Positions 33,226 through 45,500 of a stretch of DNA of 64,000 bases are shown in pieces (position 1 is the first letter of the stretch; every line of letters starts with the position of its first letter). Position numbers and translations under genes: made by a program. Origin of the DNA: Dipteris shenzhenensis (Eukaryota; Polypodiophyta; Polypodiopsida; Gleicheniales); NCBI GenBank assembly GCA_047967505.1, contig CM106540.1. One strand, given 5' to 3'. The notes below the pieces were generated by a model. The model was not told the origin of the DNA. It was given only the letters and a program-made list of their open reading frames with translations, and did not search any database.

Positions 33226-34308
33226 CTAAGTCACCAAGTTCCAGTACTCTAGCTTTTTCTTGAGCGTTGCGAGAATCCAATCAGACTGTTGACGAGGAGA
33301 AATTGTCCAACTCAAAGGATAGCCAAGATGACGAACCAATTGAGTTGGAGGAATGCTTTCCTCAGGCCATAAAAGAGAGTGCCATTCCTTGGAATGCAAA
33401 GGCAACAATTTCGATTTCTGAAAGTTGACATGAAGCCTAGCAACTAAACCATATAAAGAAAGAGCTTTCATCAGCTCTGAAAGATCTTGCTCTATATTTC
33501 GAGGAGTGAAAAAAGAATCATCTGCATATGCTTGAGCAAGCAACGGTCGACTGTCATGAATTTCCAAACCATGTAGCTGATCCGTAGCTACGAGATGATC
33601 CATGTACTAAAGCATGGGGTGCGTGGCAATGGCATACAGGAGTGCACTAAGTGGACAAACTTGATGCACCGAGCAACGAAGAGTCCACGCTTCAGAGATA
33701 TCCCCAGAAAGAATACAAGCAGCTTGACTGTCACTATAAAGCCAGTATATGATATGCTGCAATTTCTGCTCAAATCCCAAAGCATGCATTGTCTGAGAGA
33801 TGAAGTCCCATTGAACAATATCAAAAGCCTTGGCAATATCAACTTGCAGTAAAAGAACATCCTGCTTAGTGTATTTGGCATACTCAATTCCAACATAGGC
33901 ATTTGCAATATTATCAGTAATATGCTTGCGAGGATGTAAACCATCATGCAAGTATCCTTTAATGCGATCAACAACCATTTTGGTGATGATTTTATAAATG
34001 ACAGGCATAAGAGTAATGGGTCTCCAATCAACCAAAGATTCACAAATCTACTTTTTGGGAAGAAGTTTAACTAGCCCTTTTTTCCAAGAAACTGGTAGAT
34101 GTTGTTCCCAGGCATGGTTAATCATACGCAGCAAAGTGGGCTTGAGAAGATCCCAGTATGTAAGAAAAAATTCCACTGTAAGTCCATCCCATCCTGGAGA
34201 TTTCCATTTACCACATGATCGGACTGTAGTGGTCAATTCTGTTTCAGTGAAAGGGCATTCAAGCTCAAGAGCTTGAGCATGGGAAACAATAGGGAAAACA
34301 TGCTGCAA
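33226..34308 (-). pseudogene. LINE ORF2: reverse transcriptase
   Basis: 34308-34048 has VRSCGKWKSPGWDGLTVEFFLTYW and WKKGLVKLLPKK. 34035-33607 has DWRPITLMPVIYKIITKM, HITDNIANAYVGIEYAKYTKQ, LQVDIAKAFDIVQWDFI and CSVHQVCPLSALLYAIATHP. 33603-33226 has AQAYADDSFFTPRN, LHVNFQKSKLLPL and VRHLGYPLSW. The YADD active site is retained. Small gaps (HPRQYGFVPR shortened near 33930) and frame changes disable it. Confidence 0.87.
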
Positions 34309-34317
34309 TAACTGAGT

Positions 34318-35336
34318 TTAGGCTGCCAATACTGCCAGAAAAGGAGGATCAGCAGTTTCAAACTGCCGGGAGAAGTGATGAACACAAGCTGCAGCAAGTT
34401 GAGCTCGAGATGAGGTCCAATGTCCATTAGAAAGCATAGTACGACAAATATTTGTAGCTTGTCGCTTGTGATGCAAGCTCTTAAAAAAGCCCTTTGATGA
34501 ACAACCTTTATCCAAGAAAGCTCGTTGACGTGCTCGTCTCCCATTTTGCAATTTTTCGATGATCATTACTTTGTAAGCAATGTCTAGCCTGGCATAGAGA
34601 TGTGCTTTCTTGAAGAGACAAAGACTGAATGACTGAGTTCCTGACAGGTAGATTTTGCTCGAGCAACCGTATCTCTCAATGTTTTGAGATAATTTTTGCC
34701 ATAATCCCGAATAACTGATTGCATACTGGCAACAAATGCATCCCAGGCATAATCAGTATCAATAAAACTCTGAGGTGAAAGAGATTGACATGCATCATAC
34801 ACCATGGCCTTAAAATGATCATGATCCAAATAGCTATTATTAACCACAAGGAGCCTTCTGTGGGGAAGCCGATCATCGGGCATGTCATGCAGGGAAACCC
34901 TCAAACATAGAGGTGCATGATCAGAGTGCACAAATGCATAATCAACTGACAAAGTAGTAGTCAAAGTATTAGAATGCTGAGGATCAACTCTGTACCACTT
35001 GTCCAGTCGAGCTTTGTAAGTAGATTGAGCATTGTGCTAGAAAGTAAACCCAGGCAGCAAGGGGTAAGATGCTGTCCAAAGATCAGCAAAATTGAAATCA
35101 AGCAACAATTTAGACCAGCTCTGCCGTTCAGAGGCCAACATATGTGTATGACGAGATGTATTATCCCCTGGCTGAGGAGCATTGTTGAAATCACCACAAA
35201 GAAAAGCAGACTACCTCCATGGATACCTCTGCATATCTTCCAAAATCTATCCACGATGACGAGAGGATTGTGGAGCATAGACAGATGCAAATTCAAAGAT
35301 ATCACCCTGTACAAGGCAAGTCACCTTGTACAAGTT
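34318..35336 (-). pseudogene. LINE ORF2: C-terminal half of endonuclease and linker
   Basis: The frame from 35336 has FEFASVYAPQSS, then LCGDFNNAP (about 35170-35195), ADLWTASYPLLPGFTF and KARLDKWY, VHSDHAPLCLRV (34900-34960). 34964-34584 is open past the SDH motif. 34566-34318 has DKGCSSKGFFKSLH and WTSSRAQLAAACVHHF. The N-terminal half of EN with the catalytic Glu is deleted. Confidence 0.82.
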
Positions 35337-35633
35337 TTATCTTTCCCTTTGGGCTGAGAGGTGGAAGGCATAGAGGGAGAGGCATTCCCATTTGACACAT
35401 CAGGTGACTTATCTTTGTCCTGAGCTGGAACAGGTGGCTTGACACCCTTCTGTTTGACAACAGGCCGAGAAGGCATATTTTCCAAAGGCATCTTATGCAT
35501 AACAAGAGGGCACTGAGAAGCCATATGGCCAAACTTCTTGCATTCAAAACATGCACTTGCAAACAAGCCCCACTTAAGCTTGTAAAAGGCACTGCCCATA
35601 TCCACATGATTGACCGCAACAGAATAAGAGTCA
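35337..35633 (-). pseudogene. LINE ORF1 fragment with CCHC knuckle
   Basis: The - strand encodes VNHVDMGSAFYKLKWGLFASACFECKKFGHMASQCPLV, with C-X2-C-X4-H-X4-C and the same context (LKWGxFAxAC) as ORF1 at 28.9 kb. A Lys/Pro/Ser-rich tail follows. It is truncated at the 5' side by the (GT)n junction and at the 3' side by the deletion into EN. Confidence 0.82.
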
Positions 35634-35652
35634 AACACACACACACACACAC
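35634..35652. repeat. (AC)n junction
   Basis: A pure AC tract lies between the 5' end of one - strand LINE and the poly-A tail of the next unit. Confidence 0.95.
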
Positions 35653-35931
35653 TTTTTTTTAAAAAAGTGAAATCTTTATATTTCTGTGTGAAAAACCTCA
35701 AAAGAGGTAAAAACCCACCAATAAGTACAATAAAAATTTTTACAAGTAAAACCTCAGAGCAAAAGTCATGAGGTAGCCAAGTAAAAGTGACATATTAAGC
35801 TGGAGGAGGATCAAACACAGCATCCTTCAGCTTCAAGTTGTTGTTCTGTAAAAACTAATGTAGTGATGAAACCACACCATCAATAAAAACAAGCTGTTTT
35901 TGGCCCTTGTGATTCTTCTTGATGTAGGCTG

Positions 35932-35934
<3 letters not shown>
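35653..35934 (-). mobile_element. Retroposed copy carrying an unrecognised ORF end (copy 2)
   Basis: It repeats 26735-27020 closely (same 3' UTR, same GVVSSLHQF-type coding end, same poly-A plus GT tail) but is 5'-truncated within a CCAGCCTACATC stretch, where (GT)n begins. A premature change in the ORF is present (CAATTA to CATTAG-type near 35860). Confidence 0.65.
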
Positions 35935-35979
<45 letters not shown>

Positions 35980-36112
35980 ATATATAGGTATATATATAGC
36001 TATGTACACACACAAACATACACATGTATATGTATGTTGTATGTCATGTATGTATAGATATGCATATGTATGTATGCATGCATATACATACATGTGTGTG
36101 TGTGTGTGTGTG
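35935..36112. repeat. (CA)n ... (GT)n microsatellite core of the LINE array
   Basis: About 43 bases of pure AC are followed by TATATA and TATG/CATG-rich DNA and then about 20 bases of GT. - strand LINEs extend to the left and + strand LINEs to the right, so this is the symmetry centre of the array. Confidence 0.9.
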
Positions 36113-36755
36113 TACTCTTTGGAATTTGGATAGGCCTTTATCTTGGTGGCAATCCCGTCTCATGAAAATCTGGAAAACCAAATTGCCATTGAAACAGAGG
36201 CTTTTCTTTTGGAGATGTATAGTGGGAGCCTTTTCCATTGGGGTGAAATTGGCAGCTCGCCGCATTGCTTCTCCTTTCTGCCCCCGTTGCTCTCATCCCC
36301 GCGAGACAGTTCCTCACTTATTATGGTTTTGCCCGCACTCTCGCACATTGATCACTCATGTTTCTCATTTACTGCGGCTTCGGTTCCCTTCTATCAGATT
36401 TGGGAAACTTTTCTGGATGTTTGGATGCTGCTCATCTCAGATGTCTCCATTACTCCTTTTCTTTCATTGGACTCGCTTTTGGGTATTATGGACCATCTGG
36501 ACACAGAGACTGCATTCTAGGATGGGTCAACAGTTTCCTCAGGCATATATTTTCTTCAGAATGTCCCTTAAGCAGTCTTTACATGACAGTCTTGCTGCAA
36601 GGGATTTGGATGCTACTTGCCTTGAAGTGTTCTCTACTTGTTTTTGAGTTCTTCTATCGGGCTCTCTTTCGGAGTTCTTTGCTAGTGTGTGGGAGACTTC
36701 CCATATTGTAAATTCATGAGCATATAAATACAATGGATTTTACCAAAAAAAAAAA
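36113..36755 (+). mobile_element. 5'-truncated L1-type LINE, 3' end copy
   Basis: It starts ACTCTTTGGAATTTGG right after (GT)n and encodes LDRPLSWWQSRLMKIWKTKLPLKQ, the zf-RVT domain CSHPRETVPHLLWFCPHSR and the family C-terminus ending DATCLEVFSTCF (stop about 36645). The 3' UTR has ATATAAATACAATGGATTTTACC and poly-A (36745-36755). It is very similar to 38500-39150, differing by scattered substitutions. (GT)n follows. Confidence 0.9.
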
Positions 36756-36796
36756 GTGTGTGTACACAGTGTGTGTGTGTGTGTGTGTGTGTGTAT
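36756..36796. repeat. (GT)n junction
   Basis: GTGTGTGTACACAGTGTGTGTG... lies between the poly-A of one + strand LINE and the 5'-truncated start of the next. Confidence 0.95.
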
Positions 36797-39032
36797 AATG
36801 GCTGATTGGCGGCCTATATCTCTCATGCCTGTCATTTACAAACTCATTGCTAAAATGATTGTCCTCAGGGTTCGCTTCCTTTTGCAAGCAGGACTTCATC
36901 CTAGGCAGTATGGGTTTGTCCCCAGAAGGCAGATCACTGACAATATCTCCAATGCCTTGCTTGCGATTGAGTATGCCAAATATTCTAAACAAGATGTTCT
37001 CATTCTGCAAGTAGACATTGCGAAAGCTTTTGATACTGTCCATTGGGATTTCATCTCTCAAACTATGCATAAATTGGGATTTGGCCCTCGGCTCGTCCAT
37101 ATCATCTACTGGCTTTATTCTCACGCCACGGCACAGTGCTTGCTTGGTGGTGGGTTGTCAAGAACTTGGACTATGACTCGCTCAGTGAGACAGGGTTGCC
37201 CTCTTAGTTCCTTACTGTATGCCATTGCTACCCATCCGTTACTCTTGCATATGGACTATCTGGCAGATACAGGACAGCTTCATGGCTTGCAAATTCCAGG
37301 GGCACAGTCATTTCTTGCACAGGCATATGCTGATGATTCATACTTCATGCCAAGGAATTCTCAAAGTGATCTTTCTCGCTTGATGCATACACTGAATGAC
37401 TTTGGCATAGCTGCTGGACTGCATATCAATTTTCAGAAATCAAAACTTCTAGCTTTGAAAGAAGCTGATTGGCATGCACTTCTTTGGCCAGGCCACATTA
37501 TCTCTTCCCTTACTATTGTCAGGCATCTCGGATATCCCATTGGCTGGAATATTACTCCGCAACAACAGCTCAAATGGGTGCTTCAAAAGATCAACAAGAA
37601 GCTGGAATACTGGCATTTGTCCACTTGGCCTCTACATGTTCGACTCCGGATAGTACAGTCCATCATTATGGCATATGTGCAATTTTATTTGCCTCTTCTT
37701 CCTTGGTCTTTCAAGCATTTGGCTTCCTATATGTCCCAGGCTATGGAGATATTTTGGAAAAGCAAATCTCATAAAAAAGCTTTGCGACTACTACCTATGC
37801 AGTCTATTTGTTCACCCAAGACTCATGGGGGGCTGAATATTCTCAATCTCCAGGTTCATATGTTGGCAAGAAAGAGCACTATGATTGCTGATTTTTTTCA
37901 GCAAAAACAACCATGGGCTATTATGTTAGCAGCTATGTGTGGAAACATGGCCTCCCATGCATATGGGCACTGGATTACAGATCACTGGGAAGCAGTTTTG
38001 TCTACCTTTCAGGGGAAAATTCCTGGTTGCCCTGTTTCTATTGCTTTTATTCATGATTGGAAGAGAATTCTTTCATATGCAAAATGGACAGGTGCTTCCT
38101 CTCATCATGGTAATTCTTTTCGATTGGAAAGCATCCATTGGAGCAAGGCGTTTGCATCGCCTCTCGCTTTACAGGCACCTATTAAAGCATACAATCTCAT
38201 GAAATTGGGCATAAGATTTGTTGGTGATGTTGTGGATCAACAAGGTTATATGCTTTCATTTCCACAAGCTTGCAGGACATTCTCCTTGGGTCTGCATCAT
38301 AGATCCATTTGGAGAACACTTTCAACTATGTTGCAGCCATTTGTTCCGGTTCCTCCACTGTTTGCACAGGACAGATTAATGGACTGGAATTTGACTTCCC
38401 TACCTCCTGCTACCCATACGCTCTCAATACACAATTTGACCTCCTCGAAGGTTTACAGATTTCTTCTTCCACAGCCATGGATTGACAAGCATGCCAACAC
38501 TCTTTGGAATTTGGATAGGCCTTTATCTTGGTGGCAATCACGACTCATGAAAATCTGGAAAGCCAAATTGCCATTGAAACAGAGGCTTTTCTTTTGGAGA
38601 TGTATAGTGGGAGCCTTTTCCATTGGGGTGAAATTGGCAGCACGCGGCATTGCTTCTCCTTTCTGCCCCTGTTGCTTTCATCCCTGCGAGATAGTTCCTC
38701 ACCTATTATGGTCTTGCCCGCACTCTCGCACATTGATCACTCATGTCTCTCATTTACTGCGGCTTCGGTTCCCTTCTATCAGATTTGGGAAACTTTTCTG
38801 GATGTTTGGATACCTCTCATCTCAGATGTCTCCATTACTCCTTTTCTTTCACTGGACTCGCTTTTGGGTATTATGGACCATTTGGACACAGAGACTGCAT
38901 TCTAGGATGGGTCAACAGTTTCCTCAGGCATATATTTTCTTCAGAATGTCCCTCAAGCAATCCTTACATGACAGTCTTGCTGCAAGGGACTTGGATGCTA
39001 ATAGCCTTGAAGTGTTCTCTACTTGTTTTTGA
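36796..39032 (+). CDS. LINE ORF2 C-terminal two thirds: RT and zf-RVT, uninterrupted
   Basis: The open frame technically begins at 36756 inside the GT repeat (Cys-Val run). LINE sequence starts at MADWRPISL. RT blocks: HPRQYGFVPRRQITDNIS, LQVDIAKAFDTVHWDF, SVRQGCPLSSLLYAIATHP, AQAYADDSYFMPRN (YADD) and VRHLGYPIGW. After RT come CSPKTHGGLNILNLQ, LDRPLSWWQSRLMKIWKAKLPLKQ and FHPCEIVPHLLWSCPHSR (zinc-binding domain), ending NSLEVFSTCF. All RT active-site residues are present but endonuclease is missing, so it is not autonomous. The lack of stops over about 745 codons implies recent insertion. Confidence 0.9.
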
Positions 39033-39151
39033 GTTCTTCCATTGGGCTCTCTCTTGGAGTTCATTGCTAGTGTGTGGGAGACTTCCCATATTGTAAATTT
39101 ATGAGGATATAAATACACTGGATTTTACCCCCCCAAAAAAATAAAAAAAAA
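36797..39151 (+). mobile_element. 5'-truncated L1-type LINE with intact RT and zinc-binding domain
   Basis: This is the best preserved copy of the array. It begins in RT (MADWRPISLMPVIYKLIAKM) directly after (GT)n, has one uninterrupted frame to TGA at 39030-39032, a 100-base 3' UTR and poly-A (39135-39151). GT and CG/GC repeats follow (39152-39190). Confidence 0.92.
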
Positions 39152-39524
39152 GTGTGTGTGTGTGTGTGTGCACGCGCGCGCGTGCGCGTGGGTGCATGCG
39201 TGTACACACTTTCACACATACATACATACATACATACATACATACATGTGTGTCGTAGATAGATATGGATATGTATGTATGTATGTATATGTACCTGCAT
39301 TTATGCATGTGTGCGTCTAACACACTAACACGTGCATGTGCATTTATGCGGGTGTACACATGTACATGTGTTTTGTAGAAGTTTAAGAACACTAGCTGCA
39401 CATGCCTAAATAGATACCTTGTCTTATTCTTGTTGCAAGGAGGTTAATGGCATAAGTTTTTGTGTTTTTGCTTGGCTGTGCTTTGTAATGGGGGTCGATA
39501 TTTTTAAATAAATTCTTCTTACAG
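39152..39524 (+). repeat. GT/GC and TATG/CATA simple repeats before RAD51C exon
   Basis: GT repeats, CG/GC repeats, (CATA)n at 39217-39247 and (TATG)n at 39270-39290 are followed by unique intron DNA and a pyrimidine-rich acceptor (ttcttcttacag). No gene. Confidence 0.8.
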
Positions 39525-39558
39525 GTGGCGTGCCAGGCGTTGGTAAAACACAACTTGG
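39525..39558 (+). CDS. RAD51C: RAD51C exon with Walker A
   Basis: Acceptor ttcttcttacag, exon GTGGCGTGCCAGG...CTTGG, donor GTAAGA. It encodes [11 protein letters not shown](G). It starts two bases into a Gly codon and ends after two bases of the next Gly. The Walker A P-loop binds ATP. Confidence 0.9.
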
Positions 39559-42500
39559 GTAAGAGTAGCTCTGGGCTTTTAGCAAAGAAATTTTACTGAT
39601 TTTTGACCAAAATGAATTCTCTTAAGCATGCTGATGTTGCCTCAGAATACAGCTAGCAGTTAGTGTGCAGATTCCAACGGACGCTGCTGGCCTTGGTGGA
39701 TGTGCTGTTTATATAGGTAATGTTTTTCTTCTTTTTGACACACATTGATTGACACGTATTTACCTTTTTTGGTTTTTAATAGAAATATTTTGATTGGTAA
39801 TCAAAGTGGATTTGTTGCTGCTAACAGACACAGAAGGTAGCTTTATGGTTGAGCGTGCATTGCAGATGGCTCAAGCATGTGTCACAGAACTCCATTCTAC
39901 TGGGGCAACAGGGTCTCAACAGTTGGATCACTGTGCTAATGTGGAAGCTCTTCTTTCAAACATATTCTACTTTCGCGTTTGTGACTCTACAGAACAGGTT
40001 GCTGTTGTGAATCACCTTGAAAGTTTTCTTGAAGACCACAAAGAGGTATATCGCATGTCTTTATTTGATAAACAGCCAGCTGTATACTGTCTTCTGTATT
40101 GTATAATCTATTCTGCATAAAACTAAGGAGTCATGTACATTGCATGTTGGATTCTGCAATTTGTTGATACCTCATCCCTACCTGTCAGCTGTACTTAAGA
40201 GCTACAATCGCTAGGGACAAAAAGCTTTTTTATTTTATGTTTCCTTGTAGCAGGATTTTTCAATGACAAAGTAATAGAAAGGTTGGAGAATAATTTTTGT
40301 CAGTGCAAGAGAAAACTGAGAAGCTCCACCAATTAAATACAAGCACTTAATGTTATATGCCATATCTGCCAAAAAGGGCCATCGTAATGGATGGCAGTCT
40401 GCCTCGACGCGTATTTCTTCTTAGTGAAGAAAAGGGGCTCCATGTTTTGATGAAATTCTGTTCCTAAGGAGCCACCTGTTCCTGTGTTCATGTATCCTTG
40501 AGGTTGGTATATAAATCAAGCACCTGCTATGGTGTGCCCTCGTCACAATGGTCCAGCTACTGTTCCTTAAGGGCATCGCTACTATTGTTCCGGATACAGC
40601 CCTATGTAGTGTCACCTAGAGGGTAGTCAGATCTGTTGTGAACTGTGGCTGCGTCGTTTTAATAACCTTGAGATTTCCATTATCTGCTCCAGGTTTTGAA
40701 ATGTGGTTTGCTGTATGGCATGGCTGCTCTGTATTTTTCATGGTAATACCTTTTGTTTCCGTGTTGAAGGTAGCAAGAACAGCCCCCATATAGACATGTT
40801 GAGTAGAACCTAACTTTTCAAATTTCAAGACTTATCCCAGGAGGAGCAAGGCATAAAAATATTTAAGATGTCCTTGCACTTTCACTCTGATGCCTTTGAT
40901 GCAAGACCCCACGCTCCGCTATTTCTTTTGATTATGGCCATGCCACTGCCTATTAATGAGCCAATAGCTACATGTCATGTTCTCACAGGGGGTGGAGTGA
41001 TTAGGAGATAAAAATTAAAGATGTAATGTAGAATACGGGGGAAGGGAAATATTTTGTGGACAAGGTGACGAGGGGAAAATTCTAGAGAGAAGGAAGTAAA
41101 AGAAGGATGCTGAAGGAGTGTTAAAGGAATATACAGCAGGTTCGAAAAGAGAAGGAAAGATGAGAATGGTGTGCAGCTTGGATATCAGCTTTTCTCACCC
41201 CTTGCTTGTTTTCAACGTTTTATGAGCACAATTCTGTGCTGCAAAGTAATCACAAGGCATTTCTTGCGTGAGCGTGGAAGGAGGGTCAGAAAGAGTGTGA
41301 AAGTGCCTAGTGTTGCCTAGAAGACCACTTGAAAGCAGCAGTCTCTAGTTGCGCTACATCTTCCGACTTCCTATTGAATGATTGGGAGCTCTAGTCATTA
41401 CACACCTGGTAACACATAGACAGAAATTGATGAAGGTAATTCCATTTTTAGGCTGCTGTGAGAAGTTATTACAATGGACACAGTAGCAAGGGGATCCTGC
41501 TTTAGTGTTGGGGGGAACGGATGCCGTCGCTATGAAGTGCAGCATACGTTTATCTTGGCTGGTGGCTTGATCCTGGTTGGGGCAAAAGAGGACGTGTTCA
41601 GCCGTTTGATCAGCTCCTAAGGTTGATGCCATTTGGATGGTGGTTTGATGCGTTGGCTTATTGGCATTGAGTTGATGGAAGAAAGATGTTTAGGAAGAAA
41701 GATGTTTATGCTGATTGGGAATGAGGCATTGAAAGAAAGAAAGAAAGAAAGAAAGAAAGTTTATTAAAGTCTTCGGAAGACCGATGGGTCTATGAGACTG
41801 TGAAAATCCTAATAAAACAAGCTATGGTAATGGAGCTACTAAACGAGCGTCCATACCAATGCAAAATGCAAAAATGGGGAATGGCAGTACTAAGTCCTAA
41901 GTACAACATAGTCATGTTGATGGTCAACTTTATATCAATCTCAGCATCGTCATCAATATCATCATCATCATCGGTAGCAGCGGGATATGAGGATGGATGA
42001 GGCAGTGGAGGCATGAAGTCGGCAATAGAGTGCTGTCGGCCACTCAGAGATGCGGTCCTGGCTCGTCTCCTGGTCGTAGCTCTGCGTCTGACCAGGGCTA
42101 TTGTGACCCCCGTCGGTCGGGCTCCGACTCTAAACAAGGAGGGGATGTCCCCAATAGTAGTAGGTTGTTATTATTACTCTAGTGGAATTCCCCCCTTATA
42201 TATGCCAAGTGATCAAGTACACATGGGATGGATACTAGATCAGGAAAGCAGTTCCAAGCTTCTTCCTCTCGTCAATGAGGATGGCTAGTGGTGGGAAGAT
42301 TCATGCTCTTGAAGTATTCCTCATCGCCATTGTAGACAATTGGGTACCCATTGATATACTCCTCATCCGGGAGCTGAAATCGGATGATAGGTATTGCAAG
42401 AAGCTAGGTAGATTGCTTTTTGGTTGCACTTTTGGTTTGCTATGCAGAGGACGGACATGACATTTCATGTTGTTGGCCATGGAACTTTTGTTCCTATAGG

Positions 42501-45500
42501 AACATGAAGTGAGGGAGAGAGCTGGATAGTAGCATGAGCATATACAACAAACGTGAGAGAGAAAGAACCAACGTGAACTCTGGATAAGGAATGAACACAA
42601 AATGAGTCAACATACATCTAGTGACCGTTGGGTATATATATGACCCACAACGTCACAAAATAAGAATAAGTCTAGACTAGCCTACATGTCTATACTAGTG
42701 ACATAAAATGTGCTACATATCCCCTCTCAATGGTATGGATGTGATACTCTGGAATGTCTCAGAAGTACCTAGGGTACCTAAAGTACTATGGTTGCAAAAA
42801 TTCATCCATGAAAGGATATAGCAACCTATGTGTAGTGTACATGCCAATGGTGAAGTGGAAAAATATAAGGCATGCTTGGTTGCCCAAGGATATTCACATG
42901 TAGAAGGCATCGACTACGAGGAGACATTTGCTGATGTAGCCAAGACGACTACTATTAGGTGTGTTGTGGCCATAGCTGCCTCATATGGTTAGCCAATCTA
43001 TCAGTTTGATGTCAAGACAGCCTTCTTGAATGGAGACCTCAAAGAGGAGGTATATGTGAAGCAACCTTCAAGCTTTAGTGTTGCAGGATAGGAACACAAA
43101 GTGTGCAAGTTGCAGAAAGCATTATGTGGTTTTAAACAAGCACCACGTGTTTGGTATCATTGCATACATGCCAGTCTACTGTCACATTAGTTTTGCAATA
43201 CTCCAAGTGGGCCCAACTTGTACATAGTCATCCTCATCTTAAATGTGGATGATATTATACTCACAAGCAGTGATGCAAAGAACCATCAAGACCATACTAT
43301 TCTCACATTTGGAGATGATTGATCTGGGGCTGTTACACTGTTGTTTGGGACTTGAATTTTGGCAGAGAGCACGTGGCATTTCAGTTACTTAGTCCAAGAG
43401 TATAATTCAGCAATTTAATATGCAGGACAATAAACTTGTGTCTACTCCTATGGAGAAGGGACTCAAACTTAGCAAGTATGATACAACATAGAAGTGTGAT
43501 GGCACACTATATAGGCGCAAGATTTTAGAGTATGCATCACCAATTTCTTGACTAAATTCAGTATCACTGACATGGCTTGTTCATTGCGCTTGTCAAAGTT
43601 CTTTTGCTCCTTTGATGAGATAACAAAAGTTGGATTGGAGCAAATTGAATCTCCTGCGTATTATGGTGTCCTTGTGGCATTTGTAAAACTATTGTCAGCG
43701 AATGACTATTTTGCAACTACGCTCGGTCAATAGAAGGTTGTGACGCTCAATAGATAAGGGGAGTCCTTGTCAGTTGTCTTTGATAGACCTCAATGCACTC
43801 CTCAGTAGTCTTTCCAGAACGTGGTGCGATGAACGTCTTGTGGTAGAACGTGTTTGTGGCAGAACGTGGTGCGATGAGCGTCTTTGTGGCTTTTCCCAAA
43901 CGTGGTGCAGACCAAAAAGCAAATTCAGTCGTCTCTTCTTCATCATCTCTTCTTCACGTGCCTTGGTATTGGGGAGCAACCTAGTTTTGTTTTGGTACTC
44001 GTTTCCTTTCCCAAGCTTCACGTCGCACAGGCTGAGAACTTTCTTCCTAGAACTTCCTCCACGTGAATTAGGTGCTATAGAGGTTGGGGGGAAATAGTTC
44101 TCCATGAGATGTCTAGTGGGTGTAAGTGCCTCACACAGCAAAGCCGGCCCTCAAAACAAAACAAAAATGATACCACATGTAGGATACAAAGTGTGGGAGA
44201 GTTGGACAAAAACATGAACATACACAACAAGTGGTGAGAGAGAAAGAACCAACGTGAACTTTGGATAAGGAATGAACACGAAATGAGTTAACATACATCT
44301 AGTGACCACTGGGTATATATATATTACCCACAGTGTCACATAAGAAGAATAAGTCTAGACTAGCCTACATGTCCAGTACCAGTGACATAAAATGTCCTAC
44401 TGTTCCATCTAGAGCTCAATGAATTATCCTTTTAATTGATGGCCTCTATGCCCCAAAGGAAAATAACTATTTTGGAAAGAGTTGCTCTCTTGGCTCATCC
44501 CTGGATCATTGGGGGTGACTTCAACATGGTGGGGTTGGCTATAGATAACTGAGGAGGAAGGGAAAGTGGCATTCAATCTCTTTAGGGACCTTTCTAGGAT
44601 GCATTGATTTTTTGATTTCATGGCAGGGATTGTTGGATTGATGACGCGTTTTAGTTCTTGTTCTCTTCGCTCATATTTTCTTGGTCAAGTAGAAGACGTT
44701 TGATGCCTATCCATTTATCCATTTATGGATATATATTTCATTGATAGTTTCGTGGCAGAGATTGTTGGAATGATGATCCTTATCATCCTCACTCCTATTT
44801 TCTTGGTTAATTAGGAGAGGTTTGATGCCCATCCAGGCATGGATTGACAGATTCTATGTTGATGGTTGGGATCTGGATAGAGGTAGCATTGTTGATGCTT
44901 ACATGTGGTGGTCCTTACTATTTTTGAGCCACACATCACTTCTCGCTTTGCCAATGTTAGGATTCCAGCGGAAGAGATGGTGGTTGTCCATGTTTAGGAG
45001 TCTTATTTGCAGGATGGTGTGGGCTCTCCTTTTGCTTTGGGAGCAGCTCTTCCTCATATTAGTGGGTTCTATCACTTTGTTGTGCTACAACAAGGAGACA
45101 AGATGTCCTTAGACAGAGATTTCCATCTGCCAAAAGTGAGCAGCCTTGCAAAAGGAAGAGCAGAAGAGACCATCAAATGCTTGGGTCCGTGACTCTACTT
45201 TGGATTTTCTGGTTTTGGCTCCTCGAGAGCATGCATTGATATGTAATCTCAATTCATTTTTGTTGGGTTTTCTCCTTGATGCTAGCATCTCTTTTTGGTT
45301 GTACTGTGCTCTTGTACTCGTCAAAAAATCATAGACATCACAACAAACACAAATTCACATCCCACTTTGGTCTCCTCATCGCCTAATTTGTGTGCCTATT
45401 CACTATGACAATGGATAATAGCAGTGCGGAGATGTTATAGGAAGGCGTGGAGGCCATAAAGAAGAATTGGTATCGAAGGCCACGATGGCGGCGTAGAAAT

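Larger units (their letters stand above)
31772..35633 (-). mobile_element. L1-type LINE, long copy with internal deletion
   Basis: The - strand runs from an ORF1 fragment (35633-35337) through EN, RT and zf-RVT to a 3' end (GATTCCACCC plus poly-A at 31777-31772). Between ORF1 and EN a deletion joins GKDKTCTR to the mid-EN sequence. The repeated octamer cttgtaca near 35310-35335 suggests a microhomology join. The 5' end abuts (GT)n and the tail is followed by (TG)n(AG)n. Confidence 0.85.

Noticed and set aside
35833-36133. Cys-Val or Thr-His repeat proteins predicted across GT/CA tracts (also at 39067-39401, 57122-57337)
   Set aside because: These are translations of microsatellites with no other coding evidence.
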